DNA from: Lysinibacillus xylanilyticus
GTDB taxonomy: Bacteria; Bacillota; Bacilli; Bacillales_A; Planococcaceae
DNA length: 64,000 bases
Assembly: GCF_001708185.1 (NCBI RefSeq)
Contig: NZ_MDDN01000001.1
Coordinates: 124,001-188,000 of the forward strand
Direction of reading: 5' to 3'
Shown here: in pieces, positions 17,415 to 26,398 of the stretch
Position numbering within the stretch: position 1 is the stretch's first letter
How the letters are laid out: every line of letters starts with the position of its first letter
Notes under the pieces: model-generated
Seen by the model: only the letters and a program-made list of their open reading frames with translations
Told to the model about the DNA's origin: nothing
Database searches by the model: none
Position numbers and translations under genes: made by a program

Positions 17415-18065
17415 CTATACAACTGGGTTTCTCGCTAAATTCTCAATAGCTTCTCTAAAAGCATCTGCTGCAGCTTGGCAGGAAGATTGGCTACCACTTA
17501 ATAAACCGCCACCGTAATTGGTTTCAGATGGTGGACCAAAGAAAACCTTTAGCTCTACATCTGCCGACTTTAATGCAGCATCTAATCCAACAACAGCCTC
17601 AAGTGGTGGTGCTATTAAATAGGCAAGAGCAGTTCCAGCCTTAACATTCGCCAACTCTGCCAGATACGTACCACAGCTTGCTACAGTATGTGCAAAGAGA
17701 GCGTGGTTTTCATTTTGAAGAATAGCTTCAAAATACGCATCAAACTGAATTTTCTGCTGAATCGCATCTAAACCACTACGTATTTCATCAGGCGAGCTAC
17801 CAGCAATGATGCCAATGACCTCACCAGATAATGGCCCAGATGCATGTGCCGCTCCAGCATAAAAGCTTTTTGCGTAAACAACATCAACATCTGCTTTTTT
17901 CGTCGCTTCATCTAATGCTACATATCCAACATCATCTATTGTGAGAGTTACGAGTCCAATGCTATTGTGATATGGCTTTAAATCTAATTGCTCTGCTAAT
18001 TCACTATTTACTCTTGGAATGATTTGCATTGCCAAAATTTCAGCCATAATTTTTTGAGGATTCAT
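17415..18065 (-). CDS. eutL: Trimeric tandem-BMC shell protein EutL
   Basis: It has 216 residues, the usual family length, with two permuted BMC domains forming pseudohexameric trimers with a gated central pore. Key segments are IIPRVNSELAEQL, KSFYAGAAHASGPLSGEVIG and FFGPPSETNYGGGLLSG. It is thought to let large cofactors such as cobalamin pass. AGGGGG lies 7 nt before the ATG. Confidence 0.95.
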   Translation of the reverse strand: MNPQKIMAEILAMQIIPRVNSELAEQLDLKPYHNSIGLVTLTIDDVGYVALDEATKKADVDVVYAKSFYAGAAHASGPLSGEVIGIIAGSSPDEIRSGLDAIQQKIQFDAYFEAILQNENHALFAHTVASCGTYLAELANVKAGTALAYLIAPPLEAVVGLDAALKSADVELKVFFGPPSETNYGGGLLSGSQSSCQAAADAFREAIENLARNPVV

Positions 18066-18076
18066 TGTTTGGCCCC

Positions 18077-19108
18077 CTAACCTTCTTTTGCCACAAGACC
18101 TACTCCACTTGCCTTGTAATGCAATATTTTTTGAACGACTGTTCCTAAATAAGCACCTGCCTCTAATGGCGGGATACCACCTTTATGGATGTTCGAAACG
18201 ACCATTCGATCAGCTTCTACTGTGCCAATTCTAGGTTGATAGCATATATAGGCACTCATTGACTCAGCTGATACAAGTCCAGGACGCTCACCGATTAAAT
18301 ACACGATGACCTCTGCTTGTAAAAGCTCGCCTATTTCATCCATTAGTGCTACACGCCCTTTATCAATATAGAAGGTAGTTCCGATTTCAATCTTTAAATT
18401 ACTCAGACTTTGCTGTAACGCTAAATAAACATCTTGCACATTCTCTTCAATCGCACTAGCGCTTAATCCATTAGAAATAATGATTTGTACTTTAGGATTT
18501 TTTTGGCATTTCGATTGAAGAAGTGCCTTCGATTCATCTGATAAACGGCGACCTAAATCCGGTCTAGTAATGTATTCTTCCTTATCTGTCACTTTAGTTG
18601 TTACTTGAAAGACGTTAAGCTTTTGTAATAGCTCTTCTGTCACTTCTCCATATACTGCATCAACTGCCGCTGCGTGATCGAGTCGGAATTTCAGCCAAGT
18701 TTTTGTTTTTGGTCTTGTCCCAGCTCTCCCAACACCTATTCTTGCTGGTGTATGTTTTTTAGCAGCTTGGACACTTTCAGACACTTCATCCTCTTCAAAT
18801 TTAAATTCTGTGATAGGTACTGAAGTATAAGTCGATTCATCATTACTTGCGCTGTAATATGATTGTTCATGATTACTTGATTCACTATGATAAAGTTTAA
18901 TTAATGGTTCATTTGATTGTTCAATTGTGCTCGGGCTTACTACTTCATCAGCATAATTAGCATTAGCTACCGTATTGTGAAACTTAATAAGTGTTTCCTT
19001 TTGGTTTTCTGTTGGCACAGCTGTATCATGATAAGATTTGTCTGACGCATTATTGCCCATCTTTTCCATAACTAACTGTGTAATCATCGAAACTAGTTGT
19101 TCATTCAA
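18077..19108 (-). CDS. eutC: Ethanolamine ammonia-lyase small subunit EutC with long N-terminal extension
   Basis: It forms, with EutB, the adenosylcobalamin-dependent enzyme splitting ethanolamine to acetaldehyde and ammonia. The conserved domain begins near residue 125 (ARIGVGRAGTRPKTKTWLKF) and runs through VYLIGERPGLVSAESMSAYI to the end. The first 20 residues (NEQLVSMITQLVMEKMG) form an amphipathic targeting helix; a low-complexity Ser/Glu/Thr linker of about 100 residues joins it to the core and is longer than in most EutC proteins. The start is uncertain: TTG 19108 is best spaced from AGGTAGG, which lies in the end of eutB; GTG 19117 is possible. Confidence 0.93.
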   Translation of the reverse strand: MNEQLVSMITQLVMEKMGNNASDKSYHDTAVPTENQKETLIKFHNTVANANYADEVVSPSTIEQSNEPLIKLYHSESSNHEQSYYSASNDESTYTSVPITEFKFEEDEVSESVQAAKKHTPARIGVGRAGTRPKTKTWLKFRLDHAAAVDAVYGEVTEELLQKLNVFQVTTKVTDKEEYITRPDLGRRLSDESKALLQSKCQKNPKVQIIISNGLSASAIEENVQDVYLALQQSLSNLKIEIGTTFYIDKGRVALMDEIGELLQAEVIVYLIGERPGLVSAESMSAYICYQPRIGTVEADRMVVSNIHKGGIPPLEAGAYLGTVVQKILHYKASGVGLVAKEG

Positions 19109-19117
19109 TGGATTCAC

Positions 19118-20482
19118 CTACCTTTCAAATATAGATAAATCGCCAGCTCTTGCAGATAGACGACCATTTTCATAAATGCCCATTTTTTCTAACCATGCTA
19201 GATATTCAGGAGCTGGTTTTTTACCAAACGTTTGAAGTAATGTTGCGACGTCATGGAAGCTCATTGACTGATAGTTCAGCATAACATCGTCGCCCATAGC
19301 TGCAGCGATAATAAAGTTGACACCTGCTGCTGTTAGTAAAACACTTAAATCTTCAATATCATTTTGGTCTGCCTTAATATGGTTCGTGTAACAAATATCC
19401 ACGCCCATTGGGAGACCGTGCATTTTACCCATAAAGTGATCTTCAAGGCCCGCACGTATAACCTGCTTGTTATTGTATAAATACTCAGGTCCAATAAAGC
19501 CAACAACGGTATTCACAATATACGGATTAAAATGTCTAGCAAATCCGTAATTGCGCGATTCGAGCGTTACTTGGTCAATGCCCATATGTGCCTCAGCAGA
19601 TAGCTCCGAACCTTGTCCTGTTTCAAAGTAGAATAAGTTCGGGCCAGTTCCTGTTCCATGCTTTTTCACAAGCTCCTCTGCTTCTTTTATTAGGTCAGCA
19701 GAAATACCGAACGAGCGATTAGCAATTTCCGTTCCAGCAATACTTTGGAAAATCATATCGGCTGGTGCACCTTGTTTAATGGCTTTCATTTGTGTTGTAA
19801 TGTGTGCTAATACACAGTTTTGTGTAGGAATCGACCAATCATTGATAAAGTCCTTTGTCGCATGCAATACTTTTTTCACACTTTCAACAGAATCATCTAC
19901 TGGATTAATACCAATAACCGCATCACCAATACCATAAGACAATCCTTCTTTTAACGAAGCAATAATACCGTCAATATTGTCTGTTGGATGATTTGGCTGC
20001 AATCTCGAGGAAAGTGTGCCTTTTTGTCCAATCGTAATATTGCAAGTCGACAGTATTTCTACTTTATTGGCAGCATGGACAAGATCTAAGTTGGACATAA
20101 GCTTTGTAACGGCCGCAATAATTTCTGAATTCATGCCCTTGCTTAATCGTTTTAATTCCCGGTCGCCTGTTTCATTGGATAAAATATATTCTCTTAGCTG
20201 CTCGATACTCCAGTTTTTAATTTCTCCATAAATTTGCTCATTAATATCACCTTCAATAATGCGTGACACTTCATCATTCTCTTGAGGAACTAATGGATTT
20301 TCTCTTATATCTTTTACTAACAGCTCGCTTAAAACAGCCTTTGCTGCAATTCGCTGCTGTACAGATTCAGCTGCAATGCCAGCTAGCTGATCACCTGATT
20401 TTTCTTCATTGGCTTTGGCCATTACATCTTTTAATGAATTAAAATTATATTTTTCTCCACCAAATATCACCGATAATTTCAC
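19118..20482 (-). CDS. eutB: Ethanolamine ammonia-lyase large subunit EutB
   Basis: The catalytic TIM-barrel subunit that binds ethanolamine and the B12 cofactor. About 454 residues, full length. Recognised segments are LFGG/VIFGGEKYNFNSLKDVMAKANE at the start, then STCNITIGQKGTLSSRLQPN, NPVDDSVESV, FYFETGQGSELSAEAH and MGVDICYTNH. Two starts are possible: ATG 20488 abuts the GGAGG, whereas GTG 20482 is 6 nt away and gives the usual family N-terminus, so I prefer GTG. EutA ends 5 bp upstream. Confidence 0.96.
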   Translation of the reverse strand: MKLSVIFGGEKYNFNSLKDVMAKANEEKSGDQLAGIAAESVQQRIAAKAVLSELLVKDIRENPLVPQENDEVSRIIEGDINEQIYGEIKNWSIEQLREYILSNETGDRELKRLSKGMNSEIIAAVTKLMSNLDLVHAANKVEILSTCNITIGQKGTLSSRLQPNHPTDNIDGIIASLKEGLSYGIGDAVIGINPVDDSVESVKKVLHATKDFINDWSIPTQNCVLAHITTQMKAIKQGAPADMIFQSIAGTEIANRSFGISADLIKEAEELVKKHGTGTGPNLFYFETGQGSELSAEAHMGIDQVTLESRNYGFARHFNPYIVNTVVGFIGPEYLYNNKQVIRAGLEDHFMGKMHGLPMGVDICYTNHIKADQNDIEDLSVLLTAAGVNFIIAAAMGDDVMLNYQSMSFHDVATLLQTFGKKPAPEYLAWLEKMGIYENGRLSARAGDLSIFER

Positions 20483-20493
20483 ATTCATCCTCC

Positions 20494-21918
20494 TTACTTT
20501 GAGTGGAAAGCAAGTGTTTTTACAACGACCGGGACTACACCAGATGGTAGTACTTCCCCAATGTCAATATAATCACCCGTTTCAACTTTGATTTGATCAA
20601 TGCAAATAATGTGAACTGTTGGATTCAGTGCTTGAATCGTTTGCCCAATAATCTTTGCATAATCTGATTGAATGACTATGATAATTGGTATTTCCTTGGA
20701 GCTTCTCGTTGCTAAGTGCTGCAAAATGGCTTTACTTATTGCGTGGACATCTTGAAAACTTAAATAAGGTAACTGACTAAAATAGAGTGCAAATGGAGAG
20801 CGATTCTCTTGTGTAGAAAATAAAGCATCGGCTCGTTCTACAGCTGTCTTTATCGTATAGTCGAACTTATTTTTGTCCGTGTCCATATAGCAATTGAAAA
20901 CAGGCACATTTTTTAAAGGCAATACATCCGCATCAACCTGGATTGTTGCACCACTAATTTCAGTTATTTGGGTACCTGCACCCGTCACTGTTGCCCGTGC
21001 TGTTTCCTCTGGCTTTAGCCATAAAAAGGATTGCAATTGCTCGTGCTGTAAAAGACTTTTTGCTAATCTTTCGCCGATATCATCATACTGGCGTTTTGTG
21101 CAATCATTTTCATAAATACAGGCTGCTACTCCACCAGAAAAGACGACTGCTTCAACTGGTTTATCCCAAGTTGGCAAATGCCCTAACAATAACGGATGCT
21201 CTTCATCTGTTAATTGTCCACTTAGCGTCATCGCTAATGTCGTCACCATTTCTTGGATAAGTTGTGTGACACGAGCATCCTCTGCTGAATCACCAACTTT
21301 TAATGGATTTGACCATTTTTCCATAAGTTTCATAACCGGTGGTGAAATCGAATGGACAATTCCGTTCTGAAATTCTATTAGTCTTCCACCGACATGCAAT
21401 GTACACGTACCAATTACTTCTCCGAACTGCATGACCGCAATATTTGCTGTTCCACCGCCGATATCGATATTGGCAATTACTTTGGCAGTATTTTTAGACT
21501 GTTGTACGGTACCTGCACCCTTTGCGGCAATGATGCCTTCCAAATCGGGACCAGCAGTGGCCACTAAAAAGTGTCCGGCTGTATCTGCAATCGCATGAAC
21601 AACCTCGCTGGCATTTTCCTTTGTTGCAGATTCGCCTGTAATAATAATGGCACCCGTTGATATGTCTGCTGGTGCAATTTGGGCCAATTGGTATTGCTGA
21701 AAAATAAATTGTTCAATTTTTTCCATATCGATTATTTCTTTATTGATAAACGGTGTTTTAATAATAGGACTTTGATGTAGTACCGTTTTTTCAATAATTT
21801 CTATCCGCGGCACATGTGTTACACCAGCAACATTTTTCAACAGAAAACTACTGACAACCATTTTTGTTGTACTTGTACCAATATCAATGCCTGCACTATA
21901 AATTTTTTCTGTCTTCAA
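20494..21918 (-). CDS. eutA: Ethanolamine ammonia-lyase reactivating factor EutA
   Basis: An ATP-dependent chaperone of the actin/Hsp70-like fold that replaces damaged cobalamin in EutBC. It has the phosphate-1 motif AGIDIGTSTTKMVVS near the start and a second nucleotide loop in NIDIGGGTANIAVMQFGEV, with VVFSGGVAACIY later. The start is set at TTG 21918 because GGGAGGAG lies 5-7 nt upstream; a longer frame from GTG 21939 begins before that site and overlaps the eutP stop. Confidence 0.94.
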   Translation of the reverse strand: MKTEKIYSAGIDIGTSTTKMVVSSFLLKNVAGVTHVPRIEIIEKTVLHQSPIIKTPFINKEIIDMEKIEQFIFQQYQLAQIAPADISTGAIIITGESATKENASEVVHAIADTAGHFLVATAGPDLEGIIAAKGAGTVQQSKNTAKVIANIDIGGGTANIAVMQFGEVIGTCTLHVGGRLIEFQNGIVHSISPPVMKLMEKWSNPLKVGDSAEDARVTQLIQEMVTTLAMTLSGQLTDEEHPLLLGHLPTWDKPVEAVVFSGGVAACIYENDCTKRQYDDIGERLAKSLLQHEQLQSFLWLKPEETARATVTGAGTQITEISGATIQVDADVLPLKNVPVFNCYMDTDKNKFDYTIKTAVERADALFSTQENRSPFALYFSQLPYLSFQDVHAISKAILQHLATRSSKEIPIIIVIQSDYAKIIGQTIQALNPTVHIICIDQIKVETGDYIDIGEVLPSGVVPVVVKTLAFHSK

Positions 21919-21938
21919 TTTACTCCTCCCTCTCGCCA

Positions 21939-22436
21939 CTAATGGCTATACATGAGATAAGGACTATCACGATCCTTCACAAATTGACGAATTTCTTCGT
22001 CAGACTTGAGCTGAATAAGTGGTGCAATAAACTCAATACCTAGCTTTTGCCACGAAGAGGTTTTCACAATAGGACCATGTGTCATGACATTTTGTAATAA
22101 CGCTGTTGCTCTTTCTACATCTGCAAGAGGTGCATCAATTTTTGTAATGACACCAATTTGAATTTTCGGAATTCCTAAGCTAAATTGCGGTGGAAAAACA
22201 CTCTTTGGTGACGTGGCATCCTGCAAGTAAATCACATGTGTCACTTCAAGCGATGTTGCCATAATGTTTCTGTAATACATCGGATTTTCTATATATTCTC
22301 CAGGTGTATCGACAATCCAGTCATCATAAACGAGTGCCTGTGTTTTATTGGCTTGTCCATCTTTCCCCAATAACGCATTCATCAGTGTCGACTTCCCTGC
22401 TTGCACACCACCTATGATCATTACTCGATTTTTCAT
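21939..22436 (-). CDS. eutP: EutP/PduV-type small GTPase-like protein
   Basis: About 165 residues with a P-loop GGVQAGKSTLMNALLG near the start, DTPGEY (switch/Walker B region) and TKID (base recognition). In other species EutP has been reported as an acetate kinase or a compartment-associated GTPase; which applies here is not known. ATG 22436 follows AGGA by 8 nt and is preferred over ATG 22445. Confidence 0.92.
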   Translation of the reverse strand: MKNRVMIIGGVQAGKSTLMNALLGKDGQANKTQALVYDDWIVDTPGEYIENPMYYRNIMATSLEVTHVIYLQDATSPKSVFPPQFSLGIPKIQIGVITKIDAPLADVERATALLQNVMTHGPIVKTSSWQKLGIEFIAPLIQLKSDEEIRQFVKDRDSPYLMYSH

Positions 22437-22446
22437 ACGGCACATC

Positions 22447-22788
22447 CTATGACTTAGTTATTTTTGATGGCGTATAGCCTAGCATCTCTGATAAAAAACG
22501 ATTAATTTCTAACATCGCCATTTCAACCTCTGACACACTGCCAACAATAACGAGACTGCCAGTAAAGCGATCTAAAAATCCTAGTCTTACATTGGCTGCC
22601 TTTGTTGCTAAATCACCTGCGATAATAACTGTTTCACTCGGTGTACATGTCATGATGCCAAGTGCACCCGCTTCTTGAATGCCTAGCTTTTGAAACATAT
22701 CAGGGTCAGGATTAGCTATTAGATGGCTCAATGTTAGTTGCTTACCGGGCACAAACTCCTGAATAAACCGTTTCTTCTCTTCACTCAC
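22447..22788 (-). CDS. eutS: Hexameric shell protein EutS
   Basis: It has 113 residues and a circularly permuted BMC domain: IQEFVPGKQLTLSHLIANP, then GIMTCTPSETVIIAGDLATK and RFTGSLVIVGSVSEVE. EutS tiles are bent and may set shell curvature; in other systems its N-terminus carries targeting information. The start is GTG with GAGGTGATG upstream. Confidence 0.94.
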   Translation of the reverse strand: MSEEKKRFIQEFVPGKQLTLSHLIANPDPDMFQKLGIQEAGALGIMTCTPSETVIIAGDLATKAANVRLGFLDRFTGSLVIVGSVSEVEMAMLEINRFLSEMLGYTPSKITKS

Positions 22789-22817
22789 ACGTCATCACCT
22801 CTTTTAGGTTTATTTAC

Positions 22818-24062
22818 TTAAGACTTTTGATCTGTTAGATATTCACCTTCTTTAATAATGCCTGCCTCGCGATCCTCTTGTTCTAGCCTTAAAGCTGTTG
22901 GAACAGATAACTTATAGGCTAAAATAATAGCGATCACACCCGCTAAAAACTTACCAGCAATAACAGGTAAAATAATGGTCGGCTGGAAATTCGCTGTAAA
23001 GGATAAATGATCTCCTAGAAGGAATGCTGAACAAACACCAAAGGCAATGTTAATAACTTTATCTTTCGGTGGCATATGTCGAACGAGTGTAAACATGGCC
23101 AAAATATTAGCAATTGTCGCTAAAAGACCTGCGCTTCCTACTGACGATAAGCCTAATTTTTTACCTAGTGCTTCTAGAGGTTTCGATGCATATTTTCTGA
23201 TCAAATACACCATTGGGAATGCACCCGCTAGCATAATACCGATATATCCAGCCGTTTCTAATGCACGGAATTGATCGACTTTATCTGCCATGATTGGATC
23301 AAAGCCCCATGCACCAAAGACCTTTGTAAAAATACCTGTGAAAATTTCTACAATCGAGAACACTAGCACAAGCTTGATAGCAGCATCCATCACACGTCCA
23401 AAAATCATGAAGCCTTTGATCATGCCATTTGGAATTAGCTTGAGACCTAACGCAATTAACACGACGAAAATAAATAAAGGCAATAAATTAATTAGTATTT
23501 GTAAAACTGAAATGGCAAAAACATATGTTGGTTCCGCTGTTGTACTAATCACTTCACGAACCTCTGTATTAAACGTCACAATCATGATGGAAGAAATAAA
23601 TGCGCCAATCGGAATTGTTAAAACACCCGCCATAATACCTAAAGCCATATATTTATGATCACGCTTATCTAACATGGCAAGACCCATTGGAATAGAGAAG
23701 ACGATTGTTGCACCGGACATAAATCCGACAACTAGAGCCATGACCCATCCTTCATAGGACTCTTTTAATGCATTTGCTAATTGATATCCTCCCATGTCCG
23801 AAGCTAAAATTGTCGTTGCCGCAATGGCAGGATCAGCACCAATCAACTCAAAAATTGGACTAATAAAATGACTTATAAACCACGTTAAGTAAGGTATAGC
23901 TGCCATGATCCCTGCAGCAGGTACAAAAATATGTCCAACCGTATGAATACCATTCATAAACTCTTTACCGATACCATACTCAGCATCCCGAATTGCTCCG
24001 ATTGCCCCTAAAACTGCACATATCATAATAATATAAACGATTACCGTTCCTATCATTGCCAT
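22818..24062 (-). CDS. eutH: Ethanolamine permease EutH
   Basis: An integral membrane transporter with about 10-11 predicted helices, which brings ethanolamine in when the external level is low or the pH acidic. Conserved text includes NGIHTVGHIFVPAAGIMAAIP, ASDMGGYQLANALKESYEGW and GDHLSFTANFQPTIILPVI. The reading frame extends 29 codons further up, but that part lies in the terminator hairpin and has no ribosome site; ATG 24062 (or 24056) behind GGGGTGGTGAG is the likely start. About 415 residues, normal. Confidence 0.93.
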   Translation of the reverse strand: MAMIGTVIVYIIMICAVLGAIGAIRDAEYGIGKEFMNGIHTVGHIFVPAAGIMAAIPYLTWFISHFISPIFELIGADPAIAATTILASDMGGYQLANALKESYEGWVMALVVGFMSGATIVFSIPMGLAMLDKRDHKYMALGIMAGVLTIPIGAFISSIMIVTFNTEVREVISTTAEPTYVFAISVLQILINLLPLFIFVVLIALGLKLIPNGMIKGFMIFGRVMDAAIKLVLVFSIVEIFTGIFTKVFGAWGFDPIMADKVDQFRALETAGYIGIMLAGAFPMVYLIRKYASKPLEALGKKLGLSSVGSAGLLATIANILAMFTLVRHMPPKDKVINIAFGVCSAFLLGDHLSFTANFQPTIILPVIAGKFLAGVIAIILAYKLSVPTALRLEQEDREAGIIKEGEYLTDQKS

Positions 24063-24099
24063 CCTACTCACCACCCCTTTATTTTTTATCTTTCTATAT

Positions 24100-24143
24100 G
24101 AAAAAAGACGCATTAAAGAGAAAATCTCTTTAAAGCGTCTTTG
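24100..24143 (-). terminator. Intrinsic terminator between eutV and eutH, probable antitermination control point
   Basis: On the minus strand an 18-bp near-perfect stem (AAAGACGCTTTAAAGAGA with TCTCTTTAATGCGTCTTT, 3-nt loop) is followed by TTTTTTC. It starts 3 bp after the eutV stop and ends before the eutH ribosome site, so it would stop transcription before all structural eut genes. EutV belongs to the ANTAR family, which binds RNA and prevents termination at such sites; this is the natural target. I could not identify the paired hexaloop hairpins with confidence. Confidence 0.85.
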
Positions 24144-24145
24144 CT

Positions 24146-24724
24146 TCAACTATTTACTTGTAAAGTATTGATAATGCGCCTTGCAATAAGCACCATTTCC
24201 TGTTGAGTCTGCATACTCTCACTTCGAATTTTTTTATAAGCCTCGTCCTCACTAAGATTTTCTGACTGCATCAGCAAACCTTTTGCGCGTTCGATTATTT
24301 TTCGCTTTTCTAATTCTGTTTGTTTATGCAGCAAATCCCCGTTAAGACGGTTGAACTTATCAATTTGATGAAAAGCTACTTCCAACGCTGGAAGGACATT
24401 TTTCTCAGAAAACGGTTTCATAACATAGCCTAAAATATTGTCCTGCTTCATGTATAATAACAATTCTTTTTCACTATAAGCTGAAATAAATAGTACCGGT
24501 ATACCGACCTGTTGTTCGATAATTTTACTTGCCTTTAAACCATCCAGCTTTGGCATTTTAATATCCATTAAGATTAACTGAGGCTTATGTGTAAAAGCCA
24601 ATTCAATTGCTGATTCTCCATTATTCGCTTGTGCTACCACTTCGTAGCCGTTATCTTCTAGCATTAACTTCAAATCCATCGCAATTAGTGACTCATCTTC
24701 GACAATCATAACTTTCCTAGTCAT
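24146..24724 (-). CDS. eutV: ANTAR-domain response regulator EutV
   Basis: The receiver domain (residues 1-120) has the phospho-acceptor Asp54 in LILMDIKMP and the conserved SAYS/KPFSE ends. A coiled-coil helix follows, then an ANTAR RNA-binding domain (residues 135-190: KRKIIERAKGLLMQSENLSE, then DEAYKKIR). When phosphorylated by EutW it binds nascent RNA and prevents terminator formation. It overlaps the end of eutW by 8 bases, and a terminator follows at once. Confidence 0.95.
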   Translation of the reverse strand: MTRKVMIVEDESLIAMDLKLMLEDNGYEVVAQANNGESAIELAFTHKPQLILMDIKMPKLDGLKASKIIEQQVGIPVLFISAYSEKELLLYMKQDNILGYVMKPFSEKNVLPALEVAFHQIDKFNRLNGDLLHKQTELEKRKIIERAKGLLMQSENLSEDEAYKKIRSESMQTQQEMVLIARRIINTLQVNS

Positions 24725-26159
24725 TTAGGATAAATACCTCCTCACTTACAGGAAACTGAATTTGAGTATGTGTACCTTTTTCACTAGGGATAATTGTAAA
24801 TGTGCCAGCTAAATCATATTCAACAAGCCTTGTAATAATCTCCATTCCAAATGATGCCTTCACCTCTTGCATTCCAACGCCGTTGTCAGAAATATGAAGT
24901 GAAATAGTGGAAGCATCCTGCTGAAATTGTATATCGATTGTTCCCTCCTCACGACCAGTAAAAGCATATTTCAATGCATTTTGCAGTAGCTCACAAATGA
25001 TTAACGCGAGCGACACAGCTTTTTTAGCATGACAAAATAGTTGTACATTATCGTGATGAAAGGTTAATTGAATAGACGGTGTGTTGGATGTCCCAACCAT
25101 TTTATGTCCAATCTTTTTAGACAACGCGATAACGTCTACTTTCTCTTCAGCGTTATCCTCATTTTCTAAAATAAGTTCATAGACAGATGAAATACTATAT
25201 ATTCGATTTAAAGCTTCTTGAAAAGCACTGGCATTCGCAGCTGACAAATCATTTCGCATTTGCAAACGTAATAAGCTTGTAACTGTCTGTAAATTGTTCT
25301 TCACACGATGGTGAATTTCTCTTATTGCAAAAGTTTTCATCATTAGTTCATTTTCTTTTAGCTTAAGCTCTGTAAGATCATGAATCATGAGAAGTGTCAC
25401 TTTATCATTTTGACTGCGAATAGGAATTTTCTTTACAATAAAGGATTTACGATCAATCGTAATTTCTAAGAAAAAGACATCATCGCCTTTATCATAGACT
25501 TCCTGTAAAAAAGGTAAAATCTTATTCAATGCAACGTTGTCAAAACGTTCTAGCCCCGATAGCTCTGAAATAAATCGGTAACCTGCAGGATTGCTATAGA
25601 TGACTTTGTTTTCATGATTTGTGAGAATAATTGATTCTTCTAACAAATCAGAAACGACTGGAATCGGTTGATAATTGTGCTCTACGCTATGCTCAATTAA
25701 CGCAAATGGCATATTCCGAAAATCATCTTTAGGTGTTGTTTGCATCTCTACCTTTTTTTCCTGTATTAACACTGCAATGACCTGTTGTTGATCATTAAAG
25801 AGAGGGATAACGTTTTGTTCAACAGTTATTCCTTCCTGTGTGATTGCTCTAGTAATTGACGATTTTTCTTTATGTTTAAAAGAAGCAAATACTGCTGGTT
25901 CAAAGCTTTCAAATACAAATTTGCCAATTACGGATTTTTCGTATAAGCTCTTTTCTTTTTTTGGGAATGCCTCTGCCACAACAATTGCATGCGGTAAGTT
26001 TTCCATCATACAATCTATGAACATATAACAATCTGTCAACTCAGCATAATATGTTAGTGTAGCTTCTATTTCTATTAACTTTTCTATATCTGTTGTAGAT
26101 AAGTTCGTAAATTTTCTACACAATGATTGAATGTTCGACAGGTTCAAACCCCCTATCAC
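24717..26159 (-). CDS. eutW: Sensor histidine kinase EutW
   Basis: A soluble kinase of 480 residues sensing ethanolamine. An N-terminal sensory region (two PAS/GAF-like parts, residues 1-270, the second with TNHENKVIYSNPAGYRF) is followed by the H box REIHHRVKNNLQTVTSLLRLQ (phospho-acceptor His) of the HisKA_2 type and an HATPase domain (ELLQNALKYAF, DNGVGM). The start is not secure: GTG 26159 has no ribosome site, while an AGGGGG a few bases inside would fit a rare start (TTG or CTG at codons 5-7). It heads the eut operon. Confidence 0.92.
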   Translation of the reverse strand: MIGGLNLSNIQSLCRKFTNLSTTDIEKLIEIEATLTYYAELTDCYMFIDCMMENLPHAIVVAEAFPKKEKSLYEKSVIGKFVFESFEPAVFASFKHKEKSSITRAITQEGITVEQNVIPLFNDQQQVIAVLIQEKKVEMQTTPKDDFRNMPFALIEHSVEHNYQPIPVVSDLLEESIILTNHENKVIYSNPAGYRFISELSGLERFDNVALNKILPFLQEVYDKGDDVFFLEITIDRKSFIVKKIPIRSQNDKVTLLMIHDLTELKLKENELMMKTFAIREIHHRVKNNLQTVTSLLRLQMRNDLSAANASAFQEALNRIYSISSVYELILENEDNAEEKVDVIALSKKIGHKMVGTSNTPSIQLTFHHDNVQLFCHAKKAVSLALIICELLQNALKYAFTGREEGTIDIQFQQDASTISLHISDNGVGMQEVKASFGMEIITRLVEYDLAGTFTIIPSEKGTHTQIQFPVSEEVFILND

Positions 26160-26201
26160 TGAATAATCAGAATCGAATTATTCTTAAAATTTCTTGTCAT
26201 C

Positions 26202-26231
26202 ATTATAAACCTTTTGTAAAATCATTTTCAA
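26202..26231 (-). promoter_or_regulatory. Likely promoter of the eut operon
   Basis: Minus strand: -35 TTGAAA (26226-26231), 18-bp spacer, -10 TATAAT (26202-26207), about 43 bp upstream of eutW. A 7-bp inverted repeat (GAATAAT/ATTATTC) lies in the leader between -10 and the start codon. No cobalamin riboswitch sequence was recognised in the 240-bp gap. Confidence 0.65.
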
Positions 26232-26360
26232 TATAAAAAATAATTTATTTTAATAATTTCTGTTGCATTACAAAGAACTATATAGCTTAAAAGAGAAATA
26301 TTCAACACTTTTTTCAAGCTCATCTACATTATTCGACAAAATTATTATTTTAATATAATC

Positions 26361-26396
26361 AAAAAGCGAGTTTGCAATGAATGCAAACTCGCTTTT
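26361..26396 (-). terminator. Terminator of ypvA
   Basis: AAAGCGAGTTTGCA and TGCAAACTCGCTTT form a 14-bp perfect stem with a T run on the minus side, directly after the helicase stop. It separates the core block from the eut promoter. Confidence 0.85.
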
Positions 26397-26398
26397 TA

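Noticed and set aside
26160-26398. Cobalamin riboswitch upstream of the eut operon
   Set aside because: Looked for because some eut loci use one; no B12-box-like sequence or suitable length was seen.
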